The position numbers and the translations under genes are program-made. DNA of 64,000 nt, taken from assembly GCA_017303715.1 (NCBI GenBank), contig JAFLBZ010000008.1, positions 1-64,000 of the forward strand, read 5' to 3'. This document shows, piece after piece, positions 17,604 to 27,494 of this stretch. The stretch comes from Rhodothermia bacterium (lineage in GTDB: Bacteria; Bacteroidota; Rhodothermia; Rhodothermales; UBA2364). Within the stretch, counting starts at the first letter, position 1. Each line of letters begins with the position of its first letter. The notes below the pieces were generated by a model that was not told where the DNA came from, ran no database searches, and worked only from the letters and a program-made list of their open reading frames with translations.

Positions 17604-18595
17604 GTTTATTCGATTTGCAGGCCGCCAATGCGCAAGTAGCACAAGAGAGCGCGTTTATTGATGTTTTGCTTGAGCGCGTTCATCGCGTGGTGGTGGGGCA
17701 GCAATACATGATCGAACGATTGTTGATCGGCCTTTTAGCAGATGGACATGTGTTGCTCGAAGGCGTTCCGGGACTTGCCAAAACCCTGACCGTTAGCACC
17801 CTCGCAAAAGCCATCGGCACAAAATTCCAACGCATACAGTTTACGCCCGATTTGCTCCCCGCCGACCTCATCGGGACATTGGTTTATAACCAGAAAGCCG
17901 GAGACTTTTTCATTAAACAAGGGCCGATTTTTGCCAATATTGTATTGGCGGATGAGATCAACCGGACGCCCGCCAAGGTGCAATCCGCCTTGTTGGAGGC
18001 CATGCAAGAGCGGCAAGTGACCATCGGCGAAACCACGTTCCGTTTAGAACAGCCCTTTTTGGTCTTGGCCACCCAAAACCCGATCGAACAAGAAGGGACT
18101 TATCCGCTTCCCGAAGCGCAAGTAGATCGTTTTATGATGAAGATAAAAGTTGGATACCCAACCCGCGCCGAGGAGTTGGAAATCATGCGCCGGATGGCCA
18201 GAACGGGCGAAAAAGAAGACATTCAGCCAGTGGTACATGCTCCTCAAATCTTGCGTGCACGTCAGGTTATTAACGGCCTATACATAGACGAGAAAGTGGA
18301 ACAATACATTGTAGATTTGGTGATGGCCACCCGCGAGCCGCTCCGTTATCGTCTTCGGGAAATAGAACAATACATAGACTTTGGGGCCTCGCCGCGTGCC
18401 ACCATCAATTTGAACCTTGCTGCCCGCGCCCATGCTTTCTTGCGCCACCGCGCCTATGTAACACCAGAGGATGTACGTGCTATTGCAATGGATGTCCTCC
18501 GGCATCGCGTCATTACTGGGTACGAGGCTGAAGCCGAAGAAGTAACGTCCGAAATGGTGATCCAGAAAATCTTAGACACCATAGAGGTTCCCTAA
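17600..18595 (+). CDS. moxR: MoxR family AAA+ ATPase
   Basis: A 331-residue AAA+ protein of the MoxR/RavA type, acting as a chaperone-like ATPase. Seen are the Walker A G-V-P-G-L-A-K-T near residues 53-60, the Walker B/sensor region L-A-D-E-I-N-R-T, then A-T-Q-N-P-I-E-Q-E-G-T-Y-P-L-P-E-A-Q and a late helical lid domain with A-S-P-R-A. The Met at 17600 is chosen because the longer upstream reading only runs through the SGNH relic. The usual partners (DUF58, VWA proteins) are not adjacent. It sits between the broken SGNH gene and hprK with six bases to the latter, indicating one operon. Confidence 0.93.
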   Translation: MSLFDLQAANAQVAQESAFIDVLLERVHRVVVGQQYMIERLLIGLLADGHVLLEGVPGLAKTLTVSTLAKAIGTKFQRIQFTPDLLPADLIGTLVYNQKAGDFFIKQGPIFANIVLADEINRTPAKVQSALLEAMQERQVTIGETTFRLEQPFLVLATQNPIEQEGTYPLPEAQVDRFMMKIKVGYPTRAEELEIMRRMARTGEKEDIQPVVHAPQILRARQVINGLYIDEKVEQYIVDLVMATREPLRYRLREIEQYIDFGASPRATINLNLAARAHAFLRHRAYVTPEDVRAIAMDVLRHRVITGYEAEAEEVTSEMVIQKILDTIEVP

Positions 18596-18601
18596 GCCCC
18601 C

Positions 18602-19627
18602 ATGCCCATGCTCCGGTCTTCTCGTATTCTTAGAAAATCGTCCATAACCGTTGCTTTTCTTGTTGAGCAACTTCGTAATTTACGTGACGGCGGCTTAGAA
18701 CTCCAGCCCATCTCGGAAAATGGGGCGAAGGAAAACCAGATAACACAACCCATTTCCAACCGCCCCGGCTTGGTCTTGGCGGGTTTTACCGCTAAATTTA
18801 CAGACCAGCGGGTACAACTCTTGGGAAATACAGAATGTCATTATTTAGATAGTTTATCTCCAGAGGAGCAAGAGGTGGCCTTCCAATACCTCATTTCTTT
18901 TCCCATTCCGTGCCTCTTCCTGACGGATAACAACAAAATTCCAGACAATTTGATTGCAAATGCAGCACAAAAAAACATTCCTGTATTTCGCACCCCAAAG
19001 CCCACGGCCGAGTTTGTCTCTTTGCTACATGATTTCCTTGCCGATCAGTTTGCAGAACAACAAACCGTGCATGGTTCATTGATGGATGTTTATGGCATTG
19101 GTCTATTGCTCACCGGAAAAAGCGGAATTGGCAAAAGCGAAGTCTCGTTAGATCTGATTGAGCGTGGCCATCGCTTGGTGGCAGATGATGTGGTGGTCCT
19201 TACACGTCGTGAAGGAAATGTGCTTATTGGCTCTGGAACCGATCTGGTTCAACATTTTATGGAAATTCGTGGATTGGGGTTAATAGACATTCGAGCCATG
19301 TTTGGTGTACGGGCCATTCGGTCTCATAAGCGGGTGGAGGTGGTAGTGGATCTTCAATCGTGGGATCCAGAAAAAGAATATACCCGTTTGGGCATGGTGG
19401 ATGAATACAAAGAATTTTTGGGGGTCTCGCTCCCTTTGGTAAAACTGCCCATTATTCCGGGCAAAAACATGACGGTTCTCTGCGAGGTCATCGCGATGAA
19501 CCATCTGCTACGGTATTATGGCTACGATCCGGCCAGTGTATTCCAAGAGCGCCTTCAAGAGCGTATTCGGAAAAAAGGCCCCAATGCCACACGCGGTATC
19601 GAGTATTTTGGTCATGACTTCGAGTAA
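18602..19627 (+). CDS. hprK: HPr kinase/phosphorylase
   Basis: A 341-residue HprK-type protein that phosphorylates and dephosphorylates Ser46 of HPr or HPr-like proteins. The N-terminal MurF-like domain begins at I-T-V-A-F-L-V-E-Q-L. The kinase domain has Walker A at residues 172-180 (G-K-S-G-I-G-K-S-E), the H-R-L-V-A-D-D-V-V strand, and the HprK signature I-R-G-L-G-L-I-D-I-R-A-M-F-G. A second Met two codons in is an alternative start. No HPr or PTS gene is in the window. In Gram-negatives HprK usually has a regulatory, not sugar-transport, role, so that is the likely case here. Confidence 0.94.
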   Translation: MPMLRSSRILRKSSITVAFLVEQLRNLRDGGLELQPISENGAKENQITQPISNRPGLVLAGFTAKFTDQRVQLLGNTECHYLDSLSPEEQEVAFQYLISFPIPCLFLTDNNKIPDNLIANAAQKNIPVFRTPKPTAEFVSLLHDFLADQFAEQQTVHGSLMDVYGIGLLLTGKSGIGKSEVSLDLIERGHRLVADDVVVLTRREGNVLIGSGTDLVQHFMEIRGLGLIDIRAMFGVRAIRSHKRVEVVVDLQSWDPEKEYTRLGMVDEYKEFLGVSLPLVKLPIIPGKNMTVLCEVIAMNHLLRYYGYDPASVFQERLQERIRKKGPNATRGIEYFGHDFE

Positions 19628-19644
19628 GTACAGCATCTATCAAG

Positions 19645-22536
19645 TCAATACTCAATCATAACCTTATTGTCCAAAACTTGTTTAAGAAAGCGGCCTGTAT
19701 GGCTTTTGCTCGCTTTAGCAATGATCTCTGGTGACCCCTCTACAACCAATGTTCCTCCTTTATCGCCGCCTTCAGGCCCAATGTCTATCACCCAATCAGC
19801 GGAACGGATAATGTCTAAGTTATGTTCTATGACCACCACCGAGTGTCCATTCCGAATCAGGGCTTCGAAGGCTGAAAGTAGCTTCTGGATGTCATCGAAA
19901 TGCAGGCCTGTTGTGGGTTCGTCAAAGATATACAACGTGTGCTCCTTGGCTGACCTTGCCAAATAATAGGCCAATTTTAGGCGCTGCGCTTCACCGCCGG
20001 AGATGGTATTGGCGGGTTGTCCTAAAGAAAGGTATCCCAATCCAATATCCTGCATAACCTTCAGTTTTTTGGTTAATTTGGGCTTATCTCCAAAAAACGT
20101 CACGGCCTCGTCCACCGTCATCCGTAGCACATCATCAATATTTTTATCTTTATACCGCACCTCCAATACGTCTTGCTTAAAACGTTTCCCTTTACAAGCC
20201 TCACAGGTGAGGAATAAATCCGCCAAAAACTGCATTTCCACCTTTACCACTCCGTCTCCCTCACAGGTTTCGCAGCGACCACCGGGTACATTAAAGGAAA
20301 AATATCCTGCTTTATAATCGCGCACTTTGGCCTGATACGTATCCGCAAAAAGGTTGCGGATTTCGTCGTAAGCGCCCAGATAGGTTACGGGATTGGAGCG
20401 GGGCGTCCGGCCAATAGGCGACTGATCTACCATTTCCACTTGGCCAATCCATTCTGCACCCTCGATGGCCTCGTGTGTACCCACTTCCTCCGAGAAACTA
20501 TCCTTCAAGCGTTTTAGCCCTCCGTACAAGGTTTGATATACCAAGGTGGATTTTCCGGAGCCGCTTACGCCCGTTACCGCAGTCAGTATGCCTAATGGAA
20601 AGCGGATGGTTAGGTTTTTTAGGTTGTTCGCCTTTGCGCCGATCAGGGTAATCACCTTTTCAGGATTAATAGGACGCCTTTTCGCGGGTGTAGGGATGCT
20701 TTTTTTACCAGAAAGGTATGCACCAGTAAGGGACTTGGGGTTGTGAGTTACCTCGTCATAGTTTCCGGTTGCCACAATCTCGCCACCAAAGCGTCCAGCG
20801 CCCGGCCCAATATCCACGATATGATCGGCACGTGTCATCATATCGTGGTCATGCTCTACCACCAATACGGTATTGCCAATGTCGCGAAGGTGTTCCAAAA
20901 TCCGAATTAGGCGGTCGGTATCTCGCGGGTGTAGCCCAATGCTGGGTTCGTCTAAAACATAGAGGGAGCCTACCAATGAGGATCCGAGAGAGGTGGCAAG
21001 GTTTATCCGCTGGCTCTCCCCACCGGAAAGGGTTTGAGACAGTCTGCTTAGGGTAAGGTATTCCAAACCGACCTCATTCAGATAGCGTAATCTTTTTAAG
21101 ATTTCCTCCATCACGCGCCCCGCGACATTTTGTTCAAAATTGGAGAGTTGTAAGGAGGAAAACCAATGATGTGCATCGCGAATGGTCATGGCGCAAACCT
21201 CACCAATGCTTTTCCCCTTTTGTGTCGTCCCGTCATCTAACCGCACATATCGCGCCTCTGCCCGCACCCGATGCCCCTTGCAATCTGGACAAGTGGTGTA
21301 ACCCCTAAACCGTGCGTGATAAATGCGGTAGTGCATTTTATAATTGTTCTTTTCTAAGAAGGCAAAGAAGGGTCGGATACCGATGTATGCACCGTAGCCG
21401 CTCCAAAGCCATTCTTTTTGCTCGGCATTAAGTTCTGCATAGGACGTATCAACCGGAAAACGTGATTTAGCCGCCTCTGTCATCAGATCTTGGTAATAAG
21501 TCCGCCATGTTTCGGTATTAAAAGGAGCTAAAGCCCCCTCACGCACGGTAAGGTTTACGTTCGGAACAACCAAGTTTTCGTCTATGCCTTGCACCCGACC
21601 AAACCCCTGGCATGTAGGACAAGCGCCAACAGGCGAATTAAAGGCGAAAAGCTGCGGCGTAGGTTCTTGAAAAACAATTCCATCCCGCTCGAAAAACTCA
21701 GAAAACACCCATTGTTCAGGGTTGTGAAATCGTTGGATGACACACTGCCCGCCCCCTTCACGGAAGGCCGCCTCCACCGAATCGGCGATACGTGAAAGCA
21801 AAGCCTCGTCGCCTTTCTGCATCGCCAAACGATCCACCAAAACCAAAAGCCGTTCTTTGGATGCTTTTACCGACTCTGGCGGCGTATCATTTAGGTCTAT
21901 CAAGACTTCGGAAGTGCCTTTTTCGGCTTGTTTGGGGGTTGGGAGCAACAAAAACCGAAAGAAGCCGCGTGCTTGCATCGCCTGAAGTTCCAATAGCAAG
22001 TTTCCACCTTTACGTTGTGGAAAGGGAAAGCAGATGTAAAAACGTTCACCGTCGTCTAAGGCCGTCTCCATGTCTGTTGCCACCGAGCGCGGTGAATCTT
22101 TTGTGACCACCTCGCCGCTTACAGGCGAAACCGTCTTACCAATTCGGGCAAACAATAGGCGTAGATGGTCATAAATCTCGGTGGTTGTGGCCACCGTAGA
22201 ACGTGGATTTCGGGCTACAGTGCGTTGTTCAATGGCAATGGCTGGCGATAACCCTGTGATATTATCCACATCCGGCTTATCCATTCGTTCCAAAAATTGC
22301 CGCGCATAAGCACTCAAGCTCTCGGTATAGCGCCGTTGCCCCTCGGCATAGATCGTATCAAAGGCGAGCGAAGACTTCCCTGATCCAGAGGGGCCTGTAA
22401 AGACAATGAGTTTATTACGGGGCAACTCCAAATCCACATTTTTAAGGTTGTGTTGCCGTGCGCCTTTTATCACAATGGGTCTATGAGGCTGGGGAGCAGG
22501 TTGGTCTTCCTTTGATGGTGGGATGGCTTCGGACAT
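19645..22536 (-). CDS. uvrA: Excinuclease ABC subunit A
   Basis: A 963-residue UvrA, the damage-recognition ATPase of nucleotide excision repair. Two ABC modules are seen: Walker [10 protein letters not shown] near residue 50 and G-V-S-G-S-G-K-S-T in the second half, with signatures L-S-G-G-E-S-Q-R and I-S-G-G-E-A-Q-R. The C-terminal zinc module is intact (C-E-T-C ... C-E-A-C). In the first zinc module only the second Cys pair is present ([10 protein letters not shown]); the expected first C-x-x-C is replaced by an F-x-R-D-G-I segment. That form is, from memory, found in UvrA of this phylum. It converges on hprK with 17 bases between stops. Confidence 0.95.
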   Translation of the reverse strand: MSEAIPPSKEDQPAPQPHRPIVIKGARQHNLKNVDLELPRNKLIVFTGPSGSGKSSLAFDTIYAEGQRRYTESLSAYARQFLERMDKPDVDNITGLSPAIAIEQRTVARNPRSTVATTTEIYDHLRLLFARIGKTVSPVSGEVVTKDSPRSVATDMETALDDGERFYICFPFPQRKGGNLLLELQAMQARGFFRFLLLPTPKQAEKGTSEVLIDLNDTPPESVKASKERLLVLVDRLAMQKGDEALLSRIADSVEAAFREGGGQCVIQRFHNPEQWVFSEFFERDGIVFQEPTPQLFAFNSPVGACPTCQGFGRVQGIDENLVVPNVNLTVREGALAPFNTETWRTYYQDLMTEAAKSRFPVDTSYAELNAEQKEWLWSGYGAYIGIRPFFAFLEKNNYKMHYRIYHARFRGYTTCPDCKGHRVRAEARYVRLDDGTTQKGKSIGEVCAMTIRDAHHWFSSLQLSNFEQNVAGRVMEEILKRLRYLNEVGLEYLTLSRLSQTLSGGESQRINLATSLGSSLVGSLYVLDEPSIGLHPRDTDRLIRILEHLRDIGNTVLVVEHDHDMMTRADHIVDIGPGAGRFGGEIVATGNYDEVTHNPKSLTGAYLSGKKSIPTPAKRRPINPEKVITLIGAKANNLKNLTIRFPLGILTAVTGVSGSGKSTLVYQTLYGGLKRLKDSFSEEVGTHEAIEGAEWIGQVEMVDQSPIGRTPRSNPVTYLGAYDEIRNLFADTYQAKVRDYKAGYFSFNVPGGRCETCEGDGVVKVEMQFLADLFLTCEACKGKRFKQDVLEVRYKDKNIDDVLRMTVDEAVTFFGDKPKLTKKLKVMQDIGLGYLSLGQPANTISGGEAQRLKLAYYLARSAKEHTLYIFDEPTTGLHFDDIQKLLSAFEALIRNGHSVVVIEHNLDIIRSADWVIDIGPEGGDKGGTLVVEGSPEIIAKASKSHTGRFLKQVLDNKVMIEY

Positions 22537-22844
22537 CAGGGGCTTGCGGTTTATGTTATAGGGTTTTGGCGGGAGTATTTGTAGAAACTACGCCATAACC
22601 AAAGGAAAAAATAGATGTGTACTTTCTGAACTTTTTGTGGTATCTCCCATGTCGTTCAGAAAAGCCAATATTCGTCCCATCAAAAACGATCCTCTTTCAA
22701 AAATCGTCCCTTACCTTTTGAGGAAGGAACCGGATTAAAAGCATAGTACCCCGAATCTTGTAACATCCAGAACAGGAATGCTTCACTATTCCGGCGGAAC
22801 GTTGTATATTGATTTTCTGTTTATCCTTTCACCAATGGTTCATC
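22537..22844. other. Divergent intergenic region between uvrA and the amidohydrolase gene
   Basis: About 308 bases containing the promoters of uvrA (minus) and the PD40-amidohydrolase gene (plus). I found no reading frame, operator repeat or terminator that I can support. Confidence 0.5.
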
Positions 22845-25800
22845 ATGAAACAACTTTTAGGATTCTTGTTGCTTTGGCCTGTTTTATTGTATGCACAAGA
22901 CAACAAATGGGACGTGACCAAGCCTTTTGGAAAAACGTTTGAAAACCGATTTACGACCGACGAAGGCACTTGGATGAGCTTGGATGTATCGCCGGATGGT
23001 CGCGAAATTGCCTTCGACCTCTTGGGTGATCTGTACACCATGCCCATCTCCGGCGGAAAAGCCACACTGTTGGCTGGAGGACCGGCGTGGGAACTACAGC
23101 CCCGCTATTCGCCAGATGGACAATGGATTTCTTTTACCTCGGATCGTGACGGCGGGGATAATATCTGGGTGATGCGCCGTGATGGCAGTGGGCTAAAGCA
23201 GATTACCAAAGAAACCTTTCGGTTATTAAACAATGCCACTTGGAGTCCAGATGGGCAATATGTGGTTGCTCGGAAGCACTTCACGGGAACGCGGTCTCTG
23301 GGTGCTGGCGAGATGTGGCTTTATCATGTTTCTGGCGGAACAAACGGTCTCCAACTTACAAGCCGCAAAAACGACCAGCAAGATGCAGGGGAGCCGATTT
23401 TCTCGCCAGATGGTCGCTACATTTATTGGAGTGAGGACATGTCTGGCGGCAGTACTTTCGAGTATAACAAAGACCCCAATGGCAGTATTTATTTCATCAG
23501 GAGGTTAGACCGCGAAACAGGGCAAATCCTCAACCTCGTAACCAGTGCTGGCGGAGCTGTCCGGCCACAGCCTTCGCCAGATGGCAAACTGCTCGCATAC
23601 ATCAAACGGGTGCGCCTTAAAACAGTTTTGTACCTCTTGGACTTGAAAACCGGAGAAGAATGGCCTGTCTATGATGCCCTCTCTAAAGATCAACAAGAGA
23701 CGTGGGCAACATTTGGGGTTTATCCAGGTTTTGCGTGGATGCCAGATGGGAAAAGCGTGGTGATCTGGGCGATGGGGAAAATCCGGCGGATAGACTTGGA
23801 GATGAAAACGGCCACCGTCATCCCCTTCGAGGCACAAGTCAACCAAACGATGACCGAGGCGCTACGCTTCCCCGTAGCAGTCTCTCCAGAAACCTTCGAG
23901 GTGAAAATGATCCGTCATACCACCACCGCGCCAGACGGAAAAGCCTTGGTGTTTAATGCCGTGGGGCAATTGTGGCGGAAATCCCTGCCCGATGGCAAGC
24001 CCGAACGCCTAACCGATGGCACGCATGGGGCCTTTTATCCTGACATTTCGCCAGATGGAAAGTGGGTGGTATATAGCGGATGGGACGATGCCGAGCATGG
24101 AGCACTTTATAAAATCCCGTTATCGGGTGGTTTGGCACAGAAGTTAACCAGCATCAAAGGCTTCTATATTTCCCCGCGATTTTCGCCAGATGGAAAAAAA
24201 ATTGTCTTTCAACGTGGGACTGGAAATCCGCACCTCGGCTTTACTTTTGCGCTCGCCCCGGGACTGTATTGGATGGATGCAAATGGCGGAGACCTGAAGT
24301 TTATCACAGAAGACGGAACCGATCCGCGCTGGATGCCCGACGGAAGTCGGATCTTTTATTCTACCGGCGGAGGGCTTTCTAAGTCGTATAAAAGCATAGA
24401 CGTGGATGGCAGTGATCTACGTACCCATTTCTCGATGAAGTACCCGAATGATGTTGTCCCAAGCCCGGATGGAAAATGGGTGGCTTGGCGGGAATTATAC
24501 AACCTATATGTAGCGCCTTTTCCGCAAACCGGACGGACGGTGGAACTGAACAAGGACATGAAAGAAGTTCCTGTTACACGCATCACCCAAGATGCAGGGG
24601 ACTATCTGCATTGGTCTTTGGACAGCAAGGCGCTCTTGTGGAGCATCGGCCCCATGTACTTCCGTCGCGAACTCAAAGACGCTTTTACGTTTATAGCGGG
24701 CGCTCCGGAAAAACTGCCCGCTCCAGACTCTACTGGCATAAGCGTAGGTCTTACCCTTAAATCCGATAAACCTTCGGGTAAATTTGCACTCGTTGGTGCT
24801 CGGATTATTACCATGAAGGGAGATGAAGTTTTAGAAAACGGAACCATTTTGGTGGAAGGAAACCGCATTATTGCCGTTGGTACAAACCTACAAACTAGAG
24901 GGTATAAAACCATAGACGTAAAAGGAACCACCATCATGCCCGGAATTGTGGATGTTCATGCCCACCTCGGAACAAGCTATAATGGCATTTCGCCACAGCA
25001 AAGTTGGTCGTATTATGCAAATCTGGCATTTGGTGTCACCACCTCCCACGACCCCTCTGCCGATACCGAAATGGTGTTTTCTCAGGCCGAGATGGTGCAA
25101 GCGGGTTTAATGACGGGGCCGCGTGTCTATTCTACCGGAACCATCCTCTATGGTGCAGATGGCGATTTTAAGGCCATCATCAACAGCTTAGACGATGCCC
25201 GAAGCCACCTCCGACGTATGAAAGCCGTTGGCGCAATTTCGGTGAAGAGCTACAACCAACCGCGTCGTAACCAACGCCAGCAAGTGCTCAAGGCGGCAGC
25301 AGAACTGGGCATGATGGTTGTACCAGAGGGTGGCTCTTTCTTTCAGCACAACATGACGATGGTGGCAGATGGTCATACCGGCGTGGAACATGCAATTCCC
25401 GTTGCACCACTTTATAAAGATATACAAGAATTCTGGGGGAAAACATCCGTGCAATATACCCCAACTCTCATCGTGGGCTATGGCGGCATTTGGGGTGAAA
25501 ATTATTGGTATCAAAAAACCAATGTCTGGGAAAACAAACGCCTCCTTACGTTTGTACCTCGCCCCATTGTGGATGGACGCAGTCGCCGACGGATGATGGC
25601 GCCCGATGACGATTTTGGGCACTTTGGCCTAGCAGCATCTGCTCGAACCCTAACCGAAAAAGGAGTCAGGGTGAACTTGGGCGCACATGGGCAATTACAA
25701 GGGCTGGGCGCACACTGGGAATTGTGGATGATGGCGCAAGGTGGCATGACGAACCTACAAGCCATTCGCACGGCAACCCTGAATGGCGCTCATTACCTTG

Positions 25801-26081
25801 GAATGGATCGTGATCTTGGCTCAATCGAGGCCGGTAAACTTGCAGACTTGGTGGTGATGGATCAAAACCCGCTCGAAAACATCCGAAATACTGAGAATAT
25901 CCGTTATGTCATGAAAAACGGACGCCTCTACGATGCCAAAACCATGAATGAACTTGGGAATGGCGACACCAAACGGCACAATTTCTGGTGGGAACAGGGT
26001 AAAATCTCGGATGCTTTTATCTGGAAAGGCGCTACCTTTGGTTTTGGCGAAGCGGCCTGCGGATGTTTTGGCGCACATTGA
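22845..26081 (+). CDS. Secreted PD40 beta-propeller/amidohydrolase fusion protein
   Basis: About 1078 residues from M-K-Q-L-L-G, which opens a signal peptide ending L-Y-A-Q; an upstream TTG start gives no better signal. Residues ~30-640 carry repeated TolB-like PD40 units (S-P-D-G-R/Q/K motifs at least eight times). The C-terminal third is an amidohydrolase-superfamily barrel with V-D-V-H-A-H-L-G (H-x-H), S-V-K-S-Y, and H-T-G-V-E-H. The place where the strand-8 catalytic Asp is expected reads L-G-A-H-G-Q. It may be a periplasmic peptidase or dipeptidase-like enzyme; the substrate is unknown. The Cys pair near the end (A-A-C-G-C) is also notable. Confidence 0.85.
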   Translation: MKQLLGFLLLWPVLLYAQDNKWDVTKPFGKTFENRFTTDEGTWMSLDVSPDGREIAFDLLGDLYTMPISGGKATLLAGGPAWELQPRYSPDGQWISFTSDRDGGDNIWVMRRDGSGLKQITKETFRLLNNATWSPDGQYVVARKHFTGTRSLGAGEMWLYHVSGGTNGLQLTSRKNDQQDAGEPIFSPDGRYIYWSEDMSGGSTFEYNKDPNGSIYFIRRLDRETGQILNLVTSAGGAVRPQPSPDGKLLAYIKRVRLKTVLYLLDLKTGEEWPVYDALSKDQQETWATFGVYPGFAWMPDGKSVVIWAMGKIRRIDLEMKTATVIPFEAQVNQTMTEALRFPVAVSPETFEVKMIRHTTTAPDGKALVFNAVGQLWRKSLPDGKPERLTDGTHGAFYPDISPDGKWVVYSGWDDAEHGALYKIPLSGGLAQKLTSIKGFYISPRFSPDGKKIVFQRGTGNPHLGFTFALAPGLYWMDANGGDLKFITEDGTDPRWMPDGSRIFYSTGGGLSKSYKSIDVDGSDLRTHFSMKYPNDVVPSPDGKWVAWRELYNLYVAPFPQTGRTVELNKDMKEVPVTRITQDAGDYLHWSLDSKALLWSIGPMYFRRELKDAFTFIAGAPEKLPAPDSTGISVGLTLKSDKPSGKFALVGARIITMKGDEVLENGTILVEGNRIIAVGTNLQTRGYKTIDVKGTTIMPGIVDVHAHLGTSYNGISPQQSWSYYANLAFGVTTSHDPSADTEMVFSQAEMVQAGLMTGPRVYSTGTILYGADGDFKAIINSLDDARSHLRRMKAVGAISVKSYNQPRRNQRQQVLKAAAELGMMVVPEGGSFFQHNMTMVADGHTGVEHAIPVAPLYKDIQEFWGKTSVQYTPTLIVGYGGIWGENYWYQKTNVWENKRLLTFVPRPIVDGRSRRRMMAPDDDFGHFGLAASARTLTEKGVRVNLGAHGQLQGLGAHWELWMMAQGGMTNLQAIRTATLNGAHYLGMDRDLGSIEAGKLADLVVMDQNPLENIRNTENIRYVMKNGRLYDAKTMNELGNGDTKRHNFWWEQGKISDAFIWKGATFGFGEAACGCFGAH

Positions 26082-26200
26082 GGATAAGGTACAACTAACG
26101 TGCTTTGTTATCCCTTTTATCTCTTAAAAAACATTAAGACGGCTCGCTTTCCTCTTCTTTACTTTAATTTTATGGTGTTCCATCTAAACCACAGATTCAT

Positions 26201-26605
26201 ATGAGATACCTTCGGTCTATTCCGCTTTTTACTTGGCTATTGATCGTGCTGAATGTAGTTGTCTTTGCAAGCGATCAGGCTTTAGAAACCGTCATCATAA
26301 ATGTTCCGCTCATTTCCGGAGCGCAATTCGTCTTGGATTTGGGTCATCTGCTCTTGATGATTGGGGTGGTGGTCTTGTATTTCGAGATCATTAAAGCCAC
26401 ACGAACCACAACGGCTTCGGTGGTAGATCATGGCCTTTCCACCCTCGTTTTTGTTGTATTCCTTATCGAATTTATCACCGTTAAAGCGTGCGGAAATGCA
26501 ACATTCTTGGCCATTGCAGTGATGTCATTGGTGGATGTTGTGGCCGGATTTACCGTCACTATTTCGTCTGCCAAGCGTGACCTCTCTCTGGGCGCACAAC
26601 CTTAA
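26201..26605 (+). CDS. Small four-helix integral membrane protein
   Basis: A 134-residue protein made almost entirely of four hydrophobic helices (about residues 8-26, 41-62, 80-97, 102-121) separated by short loops. I do not recognise a named family, and no catalytic motif is evident. It ends ten bases before the prmA start codon and probably shares its transcript. The function is unknown; an inner membrane location is clear from composition. Confidence 0.7.
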   Translation: MRYLRSIPLFTWLLIVLNVVVFASDQALETVIINVPLISGAQFVLDLGHLLLMIGVVVLYFEIIKATRTTTASVVDHGLSTLVFVVFLIEFITVKACGNATFLAIAVMSLVDVVAGFTVTISSAKRDLSLGAQP

Positions 26606-26615
26606 TCCTCCAAAC

Positions 26616-27494
26616 ATGAACTACGTTTCTATTAAAATATCCGTACCGACCGAAGAGCAAGACCTGCTTATTGCAGAATTAACCACGCTCGGCTTTGAAT
26701 CTTTTCTACAAGAAGATGATGTTCTTCAGGCATTTACGACAAAAGAGAATTACCAACCAGAGGCCGTAAATCTGGTACTTGATTGGCTGGCAGCGCATAA
26801 CTACCCACAACAAGTGTCCTTAGACGAGATCGAACCCCGAAATTGGAATGCCCAATGGGAGGCTTCTATTCGTCCCATTGTTGCCGGATCCTTTGTGATC
26901 GCACCTACTTGGAGCGAAATTCCAAAAGAACACAAGGAAAAAAACATCATTCGGATAGACCCAAAGATGAGTTTTGGTACAGGCCACCACCAAAGTACCC
27001 GCTTGGTATTGGGTTTTATACCCAAGTATGTCCGCCCGAATGACCGCATTCTTGATGCCGGAACGGGAACGGGTGTTCTGGGGATTGCCGCCTTAAAGGT
27101 AGGGGCACTCCATGCTTTGGTTTTTGATGATGACCCTTGGGTGGAGGAAAATGTACAGGAAAATTTCCTGCTTAATCATGTGGAATATGCCTACGAATTG
27201 CGGATATGTGGCATGGAAGGCATTCATGAAGCCAACTTCGACGTGGTCATTGCCAACATCCAACGCAATATTTTATTGGAAATGATGCCGGATTTTCGAG
27301 ATAAAACCAAACCCGGTGGCTTTCTGATCTTGGCCGGACTACTGGTGGAAACAGACCGCGCCCCAATCCTTGCCGCAGCCGCAGGGCATGGGTTTACCAT
27401 TGAAGACGAAGCGACCGAAGACGAATGGTGGAGTGGTGTTTTTATGCGACTGAGTACCCTCGAAAACCGCCTCGGACAGGATGGAACAGATTAA
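26616..27494 (+). CDS. prmA: Ribosomal protein L11 methyltransferase
   Basis: A 292-residue PrmA-type enzyme, which trimethylates ribosomal protein L11 using SAM. The Met at 26616 begins the typical N-terminal substrate-recognition domain; a longer reading would overlap the preceding gene. Key blocks are W-N-A-Q-W-E-A-S-I-R-P-I-V, M-S-F-G-T-G-H-H-Q-S-T, SAM motif I D-A-G-T-G-T-G-V-L-G-I-A-A and V-V-I-A-N-I-Q-R-N-I. The protein is cytosolic. Its last 14 bases overlap the start of a second PrmA-like gene, so the two are translationally coupled. Confidence 0.9.
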   Translation: MNYVSIKISVPTEEQDLLIAELTTLGFESFLQEDDVLQAFTTKENYQPEAVNLVLDWLAAHNYPQQVSLDEIEPRNWNAQWEASIRPIVAGSFVIAPTWSEIPKEHKEKNIIRIDPKMSFGTGHHQSTRLVLGFIPKYVRPNDRILDAGTGTGVLGIAALKVGALHALVFDDDPWVEENVQENFLLNHVEYAYELRICGMEGIHEANFDVVIANIQRNILLEMMPDFRDKTKPGGFLILAGLLVETDRAPILAAAAGHGFTIEDEATEDEWWSGVFMRLSTLENRLGQDGTD

